Part shown: positions 33,640 to 34,360 of the stretch, in pieces
How the letters are laid out: every line of letters starts with the position of its first letter
How positions within the stretch are numbered: position 1 is the stretch's first letter
NCBI GenBank assembly: GCA_017439345.1
Contig: JAFSJJ010000046.1
Coordinates: 1 to 34,360 of the forward strand
Direction: 5' to 3'
DNA from: Synergistaceae bacterium
GTDB taxonomy: Bacteria > Synergistota > Synergistia > Synergistales > Aminobacteriaceae
DNA: 34,360 nt
Made by a program: the position numbers and the translations under genes
Notes under the pieces: generated by a model
What the model saw: the letters and a program-made list of their open reading frames with translations, nothing else
Database searches by the model: none
Told to the model about the DNA's origin: nothing

Positions 33640-34360
33640 ATGCGCAAGTTTTTTTTTATAGCAGGGCAGTTATTATTATTATTAATCTTTGCTTCTCTTG
33701 CATGGGCTGACGCTTCATTATACAGAGGAGCAAATACTATAGGTTCTGTTCCGACTTTAAGCACTCAGGCAGGCTCGTTAGTCTCAGTCAGTGATGTAGG
33801 CAGGCTGTTAGGCTATTCGTCGTCAGGTTCGGGCGAAGAGATGATATTAACAAAAGGTTCTGACAAGATTCGAATCATCGCAAACTCCGCAGCAGCTTGG
33901 CACGGACTGGCAATAGTTCCATTGTATTCGACTCCTGTAAAGCAAAACGGCAAGTTCTGGATCGATACGTTAAGCGCAGTGTCTTTATTTCAGAGTTCAG
34001 CAGGTTCAGGACGCAATAACAAGTTACGCTTTATAGTGAACAAGTCCTCAGGTTATAGACAAACCGCAATGATTAACGATGCCACAAGACGCGATATTGA
34101 ATTAGGCAAGTTCGAGGAACCTAAGCCGCAGCCCGTTGAGCTTCCCAAGCCTCAGACTCAGACTCAGACTCAGACTCCAGCTCCTGCACGTCCTGTGAAT
34201 CCGCCGCAAGTTCCTCAAGCTCAGAGAGTCGCCAGAGTCCCTGAAGTCCCAGTCCCTGAACCTGTACAGTTTCAAGCTCCTGAAGCAAGAGAGTCAAGAA
34301 CAGTGACTCCGCCTGCGACTCCGACTCAGCCTCAGATAGAGACTCAGACTCAGAATCAGA
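33640..34360 (+). CDS. Secreted protein with copper-amine-oxidase-N-like domain and Pro/Gln/Thr-rich linker (partial)
   Basis: The gene starts at ATG 33640, two bases after the cheW stop, and remains open to the window edge (240 codons). Residues 1-24 form a signal peptide (basic MRK, long Leu run, AWA). Residues about 25-135 resemble the copper-amine-oxidase N-terminal/stalk-type module of envelope proteins (SLVSVSDVGRLLGYS... GKFWIDTLSAVSLF). Then comes a linker rich in Pro, Gln and Thr with repeated Gln-Thr units encoded by cagact repeats. In related anaerobes this layout often precedes an amidase or other cell-wall domain, which would lie beyond the window; that is inference. Co-transcription with cheW is likely from spacing. 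Confidence 0.8.
   Translation, partial: MRKFFFIAGQLLLLLIFASLAWADASLYRGANTIGSVPTLSTQAGSLVSVSDVGRLLGYSSSGSGEEMILTKGSDKIRIIANSAAAWHGLAIVPLYSTPVKQNGKFWIDTLSAVSLFQSSAGSGRNNKLRFIVNKSSGYRQTAMINDATRRDIELGKFEEPKPQPVELPKPQTQTQTQTPAPARPVNPPQVPQAQRVARVPEVPVPEPVQFQAPEARESRTVTPPATPTQPQIETQTQNQ

Overview
The window reads as chromosomal DNA of an uncultured member of Synergistota, probably gut-associated. The best single clue is the C-terminus of the surface protein at 12844-14478: a Ser/Gly-Gly-Cys-Asn motif, a hydrophobic stretch and a basic tail, matching the Synergist-CTERM sorting signal. A one-piece pyruvate:ferredoxin oxidoreductase, Ig-like/LRR surface proteins and a moderate-to-low GC content fit an anaerobic, amino-acid- or peptide-fermenting lifestyle.

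Layout. (1) 1-5474 is a defence or accessory segment. It opens in the right end of an IS200/IS605-family element that appears inserted in the methyltransferase (mod) gene of a type III-like restriction-modification system. After it come the mod C-terminal remnant, an intact helicase-nuclease (res), a Sel1-repeat protein and a MerR regulator. (2) 5437-8561 holds a LysR regulator divergent from an exported alpha/beta hydrolase and an exported-looking aldo/keto reductase. (3) 8618-14478 is a very tight four-gene minus-strand operon: Synergist-CTERM beta-helix protein, two paralogous acyl-CoA synthetases, and a NamZ-type exo-muramidase. (4) 14618-18259 is pyruvate:ferredoxin oxidoreductase with an unusual Cys-rich insert. 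(5) 18346-19571 encodes two 200-residue pseudopilins. (6) 19628-22163 is a translationally coupled set: PPC/DUF296 protein, GGDEF-EAL protein, DapF. (7) 22372-23313 pairs a glutathione-peroxidase-type enzyme with thioredoxin. (8) 23495-25177 is a CstA-type transporter behind a canonical promoter. (9) 25319-29761 is a 1480-residue Ig/LRR surface protein. (10) 29870-29943 is a CAT-anticodon tRNA on the minus strand. (11) 30113-33007 is HPr, enzyme I and a ROK sugar kinase in one tight operon. (12) 33107-34360 is a CheW protein followed by a secreted protein that runs off the window.

How the parts fit: PFOR and CstA suggest pyruvate/peptide metabolism. The HPr-EI-ROK set suggests sugar phosphorylation or regulation with no enzyme II nearby. 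GPx-Trx is an oxidant defence pair. The surface proteins, pseudopilins and muramidase form an envelope theme. Most of the window is ordinary genome. The most unusual points are the IS-split restriction system, the Synergist-CTERM/acyl-CoA synthetase/NamZ operon, the Cys-rich PFOR insert, the probable dual start of the peroxidase, the Ser5 pseudopilin, enzyme I with an appended tail, and strong enrichment of the pentamer GAGTC/GACTC.
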